From positions 19,681,759-19,745,758 of the forward strand of contig CAIIXF020000009.1 of assembly GCA_903813345.2 (NCBI GenBank): a DNA stretch of 64,000 bases. Reading direction: 5' to 3'. The stretch comes from Owenia fusiformis (Eukaryota; Annelida; Polychaeta; Sabellida; Oweniidae). The position numbers were made by a program, and so were the translations under genes. The notes beneath the pieces were generated by a model. The model saw only the letters and a list, made by a program, of their open reading frames with translations, was not told where the DNA came from and ran no database searches. Shown here piece after piece: positions 12,701-24,200 of the stretch (positions are counted from its first letter, which is position 1; every line of letters starts with the position of its first letter).

Positions 12701-14261
12701 GTTTCTTGTTACAAAGGTCACCGTCGCAGAAGTACCAGAGGGAATCTCCTTGGTATGCACATTGTTTGTAAGGATCAACACCATAGGGCAAGTTCTCCTT
12801 GTTAGCACAACCACGATACACAACTACAACATGATCGGTAGGAGGTTAAGTATCAAATTAGAAGCACTTGGATAGAGATAATCATTAAATCAACCGAAAC
12901 GATGTGAATGTAAAAATGCGTACACAAGAAAATATTCTAGATTGTCAAAATATGATGTTTCGTTCCTTCTAACCATTAACAGAGGGATTTCCTAACACAC
13001 TTAAACGGTTTATAGAGTTTATAAATCTCTTATGTATATAACTTATAAAGCGTGTGCACTACGTCATCATTTGTTTCACAGCACTCTCCATTCATAAGGA
13101 CCCATCGTTGTTTATAAGTGAGTAATTTCCTATCTCGTTTACTTAGACACACGTGTAGTTATTAGTAGGCCAGGGACTCATAGTGATACTTGGCATAAAG
13201 TCATACTACTTGCAATAACACCTTATAAACAAAAAATTTGGAGGAAAAATTATTCATTTTCGGTGAAAAGAACATTAGAATTGATCGATTAAGAATACAT
13301 CTATTTGTATGAGTACATCTTTTTGTGAAATTTACTTATACTTATAATGTATAGCTATACACATAACATAAGTTATGCTTTCATGTATGAGCGAAATCTC
13401 TCTATTATTGGAAGCATAATAAGATGGTTATTCTTAGATTATTTTAAATTTTCTTGTTTATTTGCTTTTTGTCTTTCGTTATATATCTCTTATTTTTAAA
13501 TGATGATTAAATCAAACGTTTTAATGACTTGACGTACGTCCATTTGGATCCTTTCTTATGAAACACTTTCCGGATTTACATGCCCATTTGTCCAAGGAGG
13601 CAGCATCAGCATAGTCGGTGAGAGCACACGCCAGATAACCAGCGTTGGGGGATACCACATCCCAATAGTTTGGGCGTTTGCTGACGTAACCGGATGGAGC
13701 ATAGTTACAATCGTAGCAACGATCTATAAAATATGGAGATATTCAAAATTAGAAAACGATTGCAATGGCATATGGAATATACCCATATATAAAATTAACA
13801 TTTCGAAAACAAGAGTCAAATTTTAAGTGATAAAATGTTCAAACAGCAAGAAATTTAACTACTACTATTATATATTTATCAAGCTTATTAATTTCTTATA
13901 TACAATGAATACCATATATACAATAAATAGACAGTAACAATAAACTGCTTTCTTAAATATTGTTGAGGTAATTATTGTCAATCATACATCCTCCTCATGG
14001 AGATTATACATTGCATCTATTACAAAACAATACTTTGGTTCAGAACCAATGGCGTTCATGTCTAATGGAGTTCATGTTAAATGGGGCAAATAATATTACA
14101 GCAATATGAAATAAATATCATAAAAGTAAACATCTGAAATCAATATATCAAGTTGTCTTTAAATTCAACAAAATAAAATGTATTAATTACTTACATTCAC
14201 CCTTTTGTGCAGCTCCAAAGACGGCACTTAGACCGATGGTAAAAATGACAACTCCCAACAT
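9781..14261 (-). CDS. secreted LU (Ly6/uPAR) + chitin-binding-like protein with Tyr/Pro/Lys tail
   Basis: Five coding exons: 14261-14195, 13723-13538, 12823-12644, 10838-10674 and 10010-9781. All have GT-AG borders, all introns are phase 1, and they total 828 nt, giving 275 aa. Residues 1 to about 18 are a signal peptide (MLGVVIFTIGLSAVFGAA). Residues 25-123 form an LU domain. It opens CYDC (25-28), has Cys at 55, 71, 76, RGC at 88-90, Cys106, and ends FCDGDLCN (116-123), where the usual CC is FC. Residues 147-210 are a Cys-rich module with GLFPD, CxCC and NCPYGTAFDDYTKVC. This resembles a type-2 (peritrophin-A) chitin-binding domain, but with extra cysteines. Residues 213-275 are a Tyr/Pro/Lys-rich tail (KPAYPPPTYKKPVYKPKK). 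The protein is secreted; a role in extracellular, cuticular, shell or adhesive matrix is inference. Splice sites were called by eye; the frame is continuous across every junction. Confidence 0.85.
10294..10453. repeat. ~160-bp hairpin MITE in intron 4 of the LU gene
   Basis: The left arm (GTTGTTGATTTTCTTTCTCA...GAAGTGGGATGG read inverted) and right arm (10385-10453) are almost perfect inverse copies around a loop near 10372-10384. No open frame is present. It is intronic to the 9781-14261 gene. Confidence 0.75.
11380..11780. repeat. dispersed repeat copy with empty TA target site
   Basis: Direct, diverged copy of 16553-16861 plus 17662-17710. Shared blocks include 'aaaaaattgt', 'tcatgtctattttctaaaa', 'atgtattatttttctgtaa' and 'ggtaggtcaattgtac'. 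At 11731-11745 it runs straight through the point where the other copy carries the 798-bp MITE 16862-17659, so it serves as the unoccupied site. It lies in an intron of the LU gene. Confidence 0.75.
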
Positions 14262-14312
14262 GTTATCCCGATAGCTGGCTAACCGAAGATGACTCCAAAA
14301 CATTTATCATTG

Positions 14313-14320
14313 CTTTTATA
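14313..14320 (-). promoter_or_regulatory. TATA box of the LU gene
   Basis: TATAAAAG on the minus strand, its far base 59 nt upstream of the ATG at 14261. The surrounding about 80 bp are shared with the orphan exon at 1573-1654, which supports this as a real core promoter. Confidence 0.7.
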
Positions 14321-14344
14321 CCCCAATGCTCTGTCATTCTATCA

Positions 14345-15008
14345 CAGATTCGACAATACCATTGACCTTTGACATACCACACAGTGTCACTGTACAGGAA
14401 AGGGGAGTACCTGCCTGATCAGTGATTATGGAAACGTGTTGATGTCACAGAGACGTGACAGAAATCTTCATTTGTTATATTTTTACAGTACTACATTTGC
14501 AAGAGAGGAACAAATCCATCAAGTCTTATTAAATATTCATTGTCTATCAAAAAGCTAAGTGCATTTTATCACCTTATAAGGTAAAAGGGCGTGGAGCTAG
14601 GTTTTGGTGCCACATGATATTCAAAGGGTCTAGCAACTTGTTTAATTAGAATGTCAACACGAAAATAACATGTTATCGGGGCACTATCATGTCCAGTACT
14701 ACTATACAATAACACATTCGTGAGTAGATGATGGCGTTAGAATGATGACAGGTTGTACGCTGTTGTATGTAATGACTGAAGGGGAGCTCATTATCACTAT
14801 CCCAAGAGAATATTATGTATTGTTTTACTGATTTTCATGAGATAAGTGTGTTAATAGAATATATTTGTTGGTATGTGAACCAATCAGCGTACAGTATTTC
14901 TGTATTATGCCTCTGTACAATCTTGGTACAACTGAAGGAATACTCTGGTTTAACAGTTTACCCATGTGATAGATAATACAAAAACGTATGATATTCTCTA
15001 TCTCATAA
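14345..15008. other. spacer between LU-gene promoter and GGH 3' end
   Basis: No coding signal is seen. The stretch should hold the LU-gene upstream regulatory region on the right and the GGH 3' untranslated or downstream region. Nothing more specific can be supported. Confidence 0.35.
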
Positions 15009-15014
15009 TTTATT
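15009..15014 (-). terminator. possible poly(A) signal of GGH
   Basis: AATAAA on the minus strand about 240 nt past the GGH stop codon (15256-15258). It is the most evident signal downstream, but is unproven. Confidence 0.35.
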
Positions 15015-15255
15015 CATTTGGCATGTAAGCATAGTAATAAAATAATGTACAATGTGTATCATTCCAAAGAGTCATTGATAACAGGTGCCAGACGTGGCCT
15101 CAGGCCCGGATGAAAATCTGGCCGAATTGTATTGCACTAATAATCATAGCTCCACATCTCATTGTTCTTTTTACGATTTGTCAGTTAGCCAAATTGTTTA
15201 ACAGCATTGCACGGAAGATATTTTCAAAGCTTTTGAACGACTGCCATACGATAGA

Positions 15256-18200
15256 TCAGGATAGCTGCCGCATAAAATGTGTAGTATTACAAAACCGTGC
15301 CAATGCAGGTTTTTGGAACCAGTCCATGCCGAAGAATGCAGATACTGGCTCAAATGCGAACCTTACAATTGAATGGAAAATGTTGGACGAGCGTTCCACT
15401 GTGCATACTGGAGTTGTACCACCTTTCTTGAAATAATAGTTTATGTTAAATCTATTGTCTTTTATATATACAGGGTTGTAATTGTATATAAGGGCATCCT
15501 GCTCCTTGGTCACATCAGGGAATGTATGTTGACTTTTCCTTGCTGAAAGTAAAATGTAGTTATATTATGAACTTTAAGCCTCAGTTGCTTCGGCAGTCGT
15601 ACGGCGCATTGCAGCTTGCCCACTGGGGCTGCCATACATTTGCCTTGGTATTTGTGAAAAAATATGCTCGTCGAAGAGACTCCCTATGGTGACCGTGCTC
15701 TCACTTTAAAAGGTCGTACGGTAATAGTGTTTTTTCTATCTCCACAAATTCAAAATACGCCGTAATACGACCACCGTAGCAATTGTAACTACTAAAGTTT
15801 TGGACCGTAGAGTTTCCATGGCTGCCGTATAATTGTTATTGATCATGGAAATAATAGAGCGTATGGTCGCATGTAGCAAATGTGACAAAGGTTTTAGTAG
15901 TCATGACTAATTATGAACGGGGACTAATACCAACAGAAAGATGGTAGGAGTGGTGTGTCCATTTATAGAATATATGATTTCAAAAAATTAAAACAAAATC
16001 CCCCCAAAATAGATAAAAATCAAGATTAACCTTTTATTTCATTAACAAGATCCTTTTTAAAATCAACCAAAATTTCCTTTGTACAATTACAATATTGAGA
16101 GACGTAAACATGTTGTGTTTATGTCGTTTTGTTCCAATGAGGTTCGGAAAGATATTTCATTTCACTCTGGAAACATGATACCAAGAACAAAACAAGTGTT
16201 TGAGGTGTTTTCTAAAACAATATAGATGAAGGTATATTTATATTTTTCAAATTATATTGTTACCATTCAAAAGATAACCATTAAATTGACGATGTGTTAA
16301 CTTTTTAGATTTTTTATGACTGGTTTAAGAGAAACGTGTGTTCAAAAAGTTCTCCATATCGATACCACTCCTTTTCATAAGTGGGCCAAAACTTGAGGGC
16401 TATCATTTATTTCACAGCAAAAATATTTTAGGAACCATCAATTTTGAATTTCCAGGTCTCATAAAATAATGTAACTCGAAATATTTGGTTGTCAGAATAA
16501 TTGTGAGAGTCGCAACACTCGGATAGCCCAGAACAGTTTGGCTTCCACATATGTGATATGTTAAAGAGAGAATCGGATCTAGCGAGCAGCCTAACAAAAA
16601 ATTGTCTATTTTTGAATATTTCTGGAATATGCCATTCCTTTTCATGTCTATTTTCTAAAATTTCCCAAAGTGCCTAAAGATTTTTACAGTAATGTATTAT
16701 TTTTCTGTAAGAATGGTCACCATTGTTATTATTTGGGAGAATTTTTCACCCATTTTTGCACTTTGAATCCATTAAAACTTCACCAATTTGTAACATATCG
16801 TGAATCTTTTGGGAGATATTGTATTTGAGATTGTAAGGAAGAGATTGGTAGGTCAATTGTACACTCCCCTCCATAAGTTTGGCAACCTTTTTTCCCCATT
16901 GAACTACGTGTTAAAGCCTCTTTACGTTTGAATTTTTATTTATTTAACCGGCGATGAAATAACATATAACCGAAAATTGATGATAAATTTGATGAATTTT
17001 TGAAAATCGTCATTCCCATGTAATCCAATGAGAAAGGGAGGGTTCGGGGCAAATCAGAAATCAGGATAACTTTTCAGTAAAAGATTCAGCAAAAAATATT
17101 TTTATATAGAAAATTGAATTGTCTAGCTTTTTTTAACACTAAGTGTTTAGTTTATTGGATGAATATTAAAGTTACAGCGCTTCAAAGTCATTTTTGAAAA
17201 TAATTTTTCGCCTCCTGTGTTATTTCAATGGGAGAAGTTTTTTAAAAACAATTTTGACTTTAAAGCCCCATAACTTTGTTGAACCTGAAGAAACATATCA
17301 ATTTTTTGTTAACTAAAGTTAGCAAATTCTATTGCCTGCCTAACTCGTATTTTTTGAAAGGACTCGATGGATGGATATTCTGTCATATGACTTGCGGCAA
17401 ACCTACCATTTCCCATTGGTTAACATGGGAATGTCGATTTTCAAAAATTCATCAAATTCATCATCAATTTTCGACCTATTGTAATTGAGGAAAAAAATTG
17501 AGAAAATTTGGAGGTATTGGAAATAAAGTCAAGTTACGTTTCCATCAATATTATTAAGTTATTCCATCGCCGGTTAAATAAATAAAAATTCAAACGTAAA
17601 GAGGCTTTAACACGTAGTTCAATGGGGAATAAAGGTTGCCAAACTTATGGAGGGGAGTGTATATGTTGCTTGTATTTATGTCACCCCTACAGATCTAATT
17701 CTGCCTTTAAGTAAATGTGTATTGAGATGACATCGTCCCTGATTTCTCAAATCGACAGACAAATGACGTCATTCAATATTTTGTTAATATCTAATTAATA
17801 TTACCCAACATCATAGCTTGTCATTTTACAAGATAAAGAAATATGTGCGAAATATGTTAACATTGATTAAAACATCCCATTCCCAACTGCGTTTGGTATT
17901 AGAAAGATGCTCCAAGATCTAGTTTATTTGCTAGAGGTGCAGTATTGAATTAAAAAACTGTAAATCTGCCGTTATCTATGTTGAGGGTTGAGATGAAATA
18001 TATAATACCAATATAATACAATTAGTATAATATTCCACAATACCTTCATTAACGAAAAAATTTGCCATGTATTGTGCTATTTTCACGCCATCTATCGAGT
18101 GATCTAAATTATAAGTTGGTGTCCAAACGAAAATATTTTTCTCGGGATGCCACTGTACGCCATAAAATGGATACTGATAAGCTGAAAATAAAATGTAGAG

Positions 18201-21200
18201 TGTTAATTGCTAACATTAAAACAGAACAACGAACGCCTATTAGTGTAATATTATTGCTTACACGAGTAAATGTCAGAGTTAAAAATGCCCCGCTAACCTT
18301 CCATGGTTGAAATATACTCTAGTCCGTTCTCATCGACATCGGTAGACATCACCCTATAAAACTGTTTCAGCTTCGAATTTTCATTGAAATTCTACAAGAA
18401 AAGTATATACATTTCAATAGCACACCGGAATATAGTTTTTATACGTCTAACATGTATATAATTCTGTCATAATTTTGTACTTTTATTTTACATTACTGTA
18501 CAAATAAATTGTATCTCCATTTTATTATGGGCAATAAAGATATACAATACAATACAATACAATAGCCTTACTACGGTAAAGTCAGATACCGTTGTCACAA
18601 AAGGCGGACATAACCGTCGCTTCAACTGAAGAGGAGGCAAAACCCCATGATTCAATTGATGACAGACAATTTCCTCCTTCGCCCACCTCTTTTCTCGGAA
18701 ATACTTCCCCTTCATCTTGGTTTTCAAAATTTTCAAATTGACCTAGTTTTAAACCAATCAACGATCGACTCGCTAAACCAATCAGCGACGATGTCATCTT
18801 TGAACCCTGGGGTTTCTCCCCATCTACTTCAACTGTTTAATCACTTGGTTCTCATTTCATGGGATTTTATTGTCGCTAATTCTGTGCATGCATTAAGGTC
18901 TTGTGATAATGTATCATATGAGATCCAATTTTCGATCAATTTGGGTCTTGAATTGCCACAATATAGCGTCTTCGATATCGTCAATGACAACGGAATCTGA
19001 ATTTGAGTAATTTAGAAAGACAACCGCATATGGTAATTACAGTGTCCGTTGTCCCGGTTAAATTAAAGACTTTATTTCAATGGTAGAACATTACGAACTG
19101 TACAATGAGTATAAAGACACTTTAATTGATAACAGTTCCGGAGGAATTTAGTCTAGGTGCTCTATTAAACATGCAGTTCATGAAAATCTAATTGAAGCGA
19201 CGGTTATGTCCGCCATTTGTGACAACGGTATCTGACTTTACCGTTGTCAGGCTATTCCGGGGTGAATAGGTCGATCAGAAATCCATGGTCATGGTAATGT
19301 TTGAAGAACAACCAATACCGAACTAACGGACAAATTGCCAGCTCATCAATATCTAATTGATAATCTTATATATATGCAATAATGGAAATAGTAGCACGTG
19401 ATCATGTCGATCGTATGGCAACCGTGTGGTCACGTTGACGCTATGGCATGACTTTACGACTTGTCTGATTTCTACGGCGATCGTAGTAATGAAAACTTTT
19501 ATTCTGTATGCAATGTCCACAGCGAACATACGTCCCATAAAACAGAAATATTTCTTCTTCGCCCTTCGTAGGTATTCCCTCGATTCCGGGAAACTACGAC
19601 CGCCGTACCCCCGCCGTACCCCATATTTTATTAAGACATTGGAGTCAGCATATCGTACATACAAATGCAAATGTATGTACGGTATAGTTCAACTGCTTAT
19701 CAGAATACTATTAATTATTGTTGGTATAATGTAATGATTAAATTCGCATACCTTAGGTGTTAAACAATATTGATGGAAGTTCGCTGTTGAATTCGTTTCT
19801 GTAAGTATTCTAAGAATATTGCCATCTATACCATGAAATAGTCTACTGTCTTCATACCCTGTAATAAATTACGCAATAGTATTTCAAATCATCATTTTAC
19901 TTGAAAATGTACACATTTGCAGGTTTGCAGCTAGTCCTAGCCTATAATGTCATTAGTGTGGTATGGCATGATATTATGCTGTGATAGAGAATTAGTCCGA
20001 ATATGTAAAACTTTACCAAAGACTGAGAACTTTGAACTATATGTGACAAGATGATCAAGGCATACCTTTGACCAGATCGAGAGATGTTCGTATATTTTCC
20101 GCGCTACAATGCTCTAATATGTTCTTCCCAGCAGTTAATGCAGACAGTAGTTCAAACCCCAGGCACGTGCCCCATATTGGGAAATAGTCCCCGTTATCAT
20201 TTGCCTACAAAGTTACACCGAGACGCAATTATCCCTTCAAGAGCTTAGGACGTTTTCCGAGATACATGTTGAAAATATGTAAGCACACTTTGAAATACAA
20301 TAACTATAAGAAAAAACATTGGTTTGATGATCCCGCCATTCGTTTCAAGCGACGACCAAATATAAGTTGACGTTTTTGCCTCAAATAATAACTGCTCATA
20401 ATTCATTCAAATCAATCCAAAATAGTTAAACTTATCCAAGATACCTTAGTCTCTAGGTTGTTGTGAACTATTCTTTTGGGGTAAGATCGAAAGACCAACA
20501 CAAATGTTGAGTCGGCTGTTTCATTTTTTTGTTTAAATCTTGTAATCATGACGTGGAAATCAAAACGGATGTAATGCACTCTCCAAACTGATTTCCCCAT
20601 TAGAAAAAAATTAATTCGTCTGATTTTTCGAAATGAGTATACTGCTTTTATTATTACATTTTAACAAGATACATGCCCTGAATCGATTGCAAACTTCATA
20701 TTTGCACATTTGATGAGATCACCCTATGCAGACAGAGCCTGTGGGAAATATTGGGTGCGGCGCAAATGAGCGGAGGGTGCGGAGCTAACGGTCATTTTTG
20801 AATTTAAAATTGGGATATTTCTGAAACTAAGCCGTTTTGGGACTTCAAATATACCAAGATATGTGTATTTGACACCAAATATCAATAAAATTGTGAAAAT
20901 AGTAGTGCAATTCATTTTATAGCGACGCAGTATGCCTTAAACATTTCCCAGACCTATATATTTTGAGACTATCCTTTTAATACTGCGTCCCCAGCATTCA
21001 TAAAAAATGGTGTGGACTCAGTATTAAAAGGATAATTTCAAAATATATAGGTCTGGGAAAGGTTTAAGGCACACTGCGTCGCTATAGAATGAATTGCGCT
21101 ACTATTTTCACAATTGTATTGATATTTGGTGTCAAATACACATATCTTGGTATATTTGAAGTCCCAAAACGGCTTAGTTTCAGAAATATCCCAAATTTAA

Positions 21201-24200
21201 ATTCAAAAATGACCCTTAGCTCCGCACCCTCCGCTCATTTGCTCCGCACCCAATATTTCCCACAGGCTCTGTCTGCATAGGGTGGAGATATATCATTTGT
21301 GTCATATTTTGAAATTATTGAATTTTCAATCGATTCAGGTCGTGTATTTTGGTATTTTTATGATAATCAATAGAAACCGATGGCTTCTATTGGGATATGA
21401 TGATATCAACATATTATGTCTATGGAGCACATCCTCATATGTCAAGTCAATACATCCTTGCTGAACTGAATGACCTCAATATCAGATCATGTCGATTCAA
21501 ATGCATAAACATTTCCCAAAGTATTGTGTGACACTGTATTCTTGATGTCACACCTAAAAATGATTCATTCTGACCATGGGGATATTTGCCCATAATTGCA
21601 CTATGTCCTTTGTCCACGTGTCTGTTTTAAAATCACGCGAAAATCTCGATTCGAACAACCTTAATTCTTTAATCTACGTTATAGCTCAATTTATTTCGAT
21701 TAAATACAATTGAAAGAAATGCAAATTACAAATATATACGGTATACTCTACCTTGATAGCGAGATCGTACAATTTTTTGGCTTCGCAGGCAAAATCTGAC
21801 GTCACAATATCTACACCGCCGCCCGGAAACAGTACTCTATTAAAGAATTAAGGGAATTTTAAATTAATATACATTGTTTCACAATCGTACAGAGAAAATA
21901 TAACTTGGGGGATTTCGTTTTCCTTGTATACGACAGTCTCAAATAAGTCATCTTTGAAAGTTGGATTCGCGCCTTTCATTGTTATTAAAACGTTAGATTG
22001 TTTTATCTGGATTTTTAATTCGGTCTAAAGATTATGTAAATGAAGAGGTGATGGTCCAATGTTACCCACCCGGGCGATGTAAACCGTTAGGCTACTTTTG
22101 CCCGCGTGGGTGAGTTCAATGCAACTAGAGAAGATATTTTCGAACTGTATTTTAAAGAGCAGATCCATAGTCAATATCGGGTCAGATGACTCAAATGATT
22201 TAAGCTTCCCGACCAATATGCATAGCGGCGCTCAACGGGATCTGCATTTTCATTAAAGGGAGAATACTAAATTCTAGTTCATTGAATAACTTTTGTCAGA
22301 TAATCTATCCAGTTCAATCTAAAATAATTCAAATCAGAAGTACAATGCCATGACCCTCTTCACAGCCACTCTTTGTATTATCAGAGGTAATGTTATCCCC
22401 CTATCACACCGAACTAGTTTCCAGTCCTACAAAAGTGGTAAAACGGGCTAAATCTGTCTGTGGTCGGGAAATGGCTACTTCATTCATAATCAGTGATTCA
22501 AATCAACTTCTGGTCTGAGCACGGCCCAAAGGCCGTAGAAAGTTGCAGCTACTTTCATTACGTTCGCACACACTTTAAATCCAATTCGACAACGTTTTGA
22601 AGAATGCAGTGACAACTAGTTTTGTGTGATAGCCACTTTTGCTAAATCTTTCATTTAAGCAGTCTATTCCGTCTACATATCGCATTCAAGCAGTTCAATT
22701 ATGTCCTTAATAAGTTTAAATTCATTGGCAATTAGTTCCATCTCGTTCTCAATACGTCCTTATAGTAGGATTGAAGTACGACAGTTCTGTTCGTAATTCG
22801 TCAAGCTCGTCTTAAGTACGTTGTCACTCGATCAGAAACGCGACGACGACCAGAACATTTCCAGCATGATATTGCCATACTTTCACATCAAACTAGTTCT
22901 CACAAGCGTTATCGGATATCGATTGCAATACGTGTGCACACCGACATGGTGCGATCTGAACGAATTGCAAATGAGGTGGATGTATTGAAGACTGTTTATG
23001 AACGAAGTTGCTAATCGTTTTAGACATATTTCCCGACCACATCCCGATTTAGTCCGTGTTACGGCTTTTTCAGAGGATCGGAATGAACGGTTGAGAACTA
23101 GTCTGGTGTGATAGAGGGTGACTCTACTATCACACCAAACTACTTCTCACAAGTTTGCTTGGTTTTAAAAATTTATCTTGTTAATGAAATAAAAGTTTTT
23201 TCTTAATTTTTATCTGTTTTTTTTTTTTGGGGGGGGGGGGTTGTTTTTGCATACTCTTTGTTAAATCAACCAAAATTTCCTTTGTATAACTATAATATTG
23301 AGAGGTCTATAAGAAAATGTTGTATATGCTATTTTGTTCCAACAAGGTTCGGAAAGAGATTTTATTTCATTCTCAAGAGTTGGTAGAAAGGAACAAAAAA
23401 CAATTGCACTAAAAAAAAAAGTTAACAAAAATAGTTATATAAAATACTGTATATATAAATAATTTTTGCATTAAATGACTGTGTTTTTTTACAGAATGAT
23501 TTCAATAATTGGTTTAGAGAAAAATATTGTTGATACCTATCGATATCCTTTGAGGACAATGAATCAATAATTGAAGTCTTCAATATCAGCCTCTATAGAA
23601 TATCTGATTCCAATGAAAATCGCCTTCATGTATTCAGAGATCGTGTCACTAGATGCAAGAAGTGTATCTCATTCGGGGGAGATTATTTTGAAGGCATGTG
23701 CGTGTGAGGCATTTAAAAGACTCTCCATTATGACCCATACGAGAATCAATGAATATGGCATCGACCTTATTACAGACAGTGATCAGCTGCTCCACCCTAG
23801 CTAATTTCAAATCCAGAAACATCTGTATTATTTGTAAATCTCATTCAATTAATAAATAATTTATGTCATCTTACAAGCAATGTTGTATGTATATCCTGTG
23901 AAATTTTCAAGTTAAAATTTCAAAAAACCAAAAAAATTAGAGCACTTGGTAAGAAACGTTCTGATCGGGCCTCGTACGTTTAGATATAACCCTTTGTTCG
24001 AAACCTCTCTATTACCCGTTGATTGACTTGAATATTTCCTCATAGTATTCCTCGCACTCGTCTATTTTAATAGGAACCACTCTAGCACCTGCCATTTCAA
24101 GGTAATTCACGTAGGTATATGGAATGTACGTCTCCCCATACTTCGCACCAGACTTCCCCGTAGACTGGGCCAGCACGCCTAAATGTAGAAAACTGACTCT

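Noticed and set aside
12593-12875. Open frames overlapping LU exon 3 on both strands
   Set aside because: Shadows of the real exon 12823-12644, whose frame alone carries the RGC and CDGDLCN pattern and fits the splice phases.
17276-17488. 70-aa frame shared with 50276-50485
   Set aside because: Shared only because both lie in copies of the same MITE; no domain and not preserved as a gene.
20724-21280. Two mirrored 63-aa frames starting MNCxTIFTI
   Set aside because: The same repeat sequence on both arms of a foldback element, repeated at 28023-28863; not genes.
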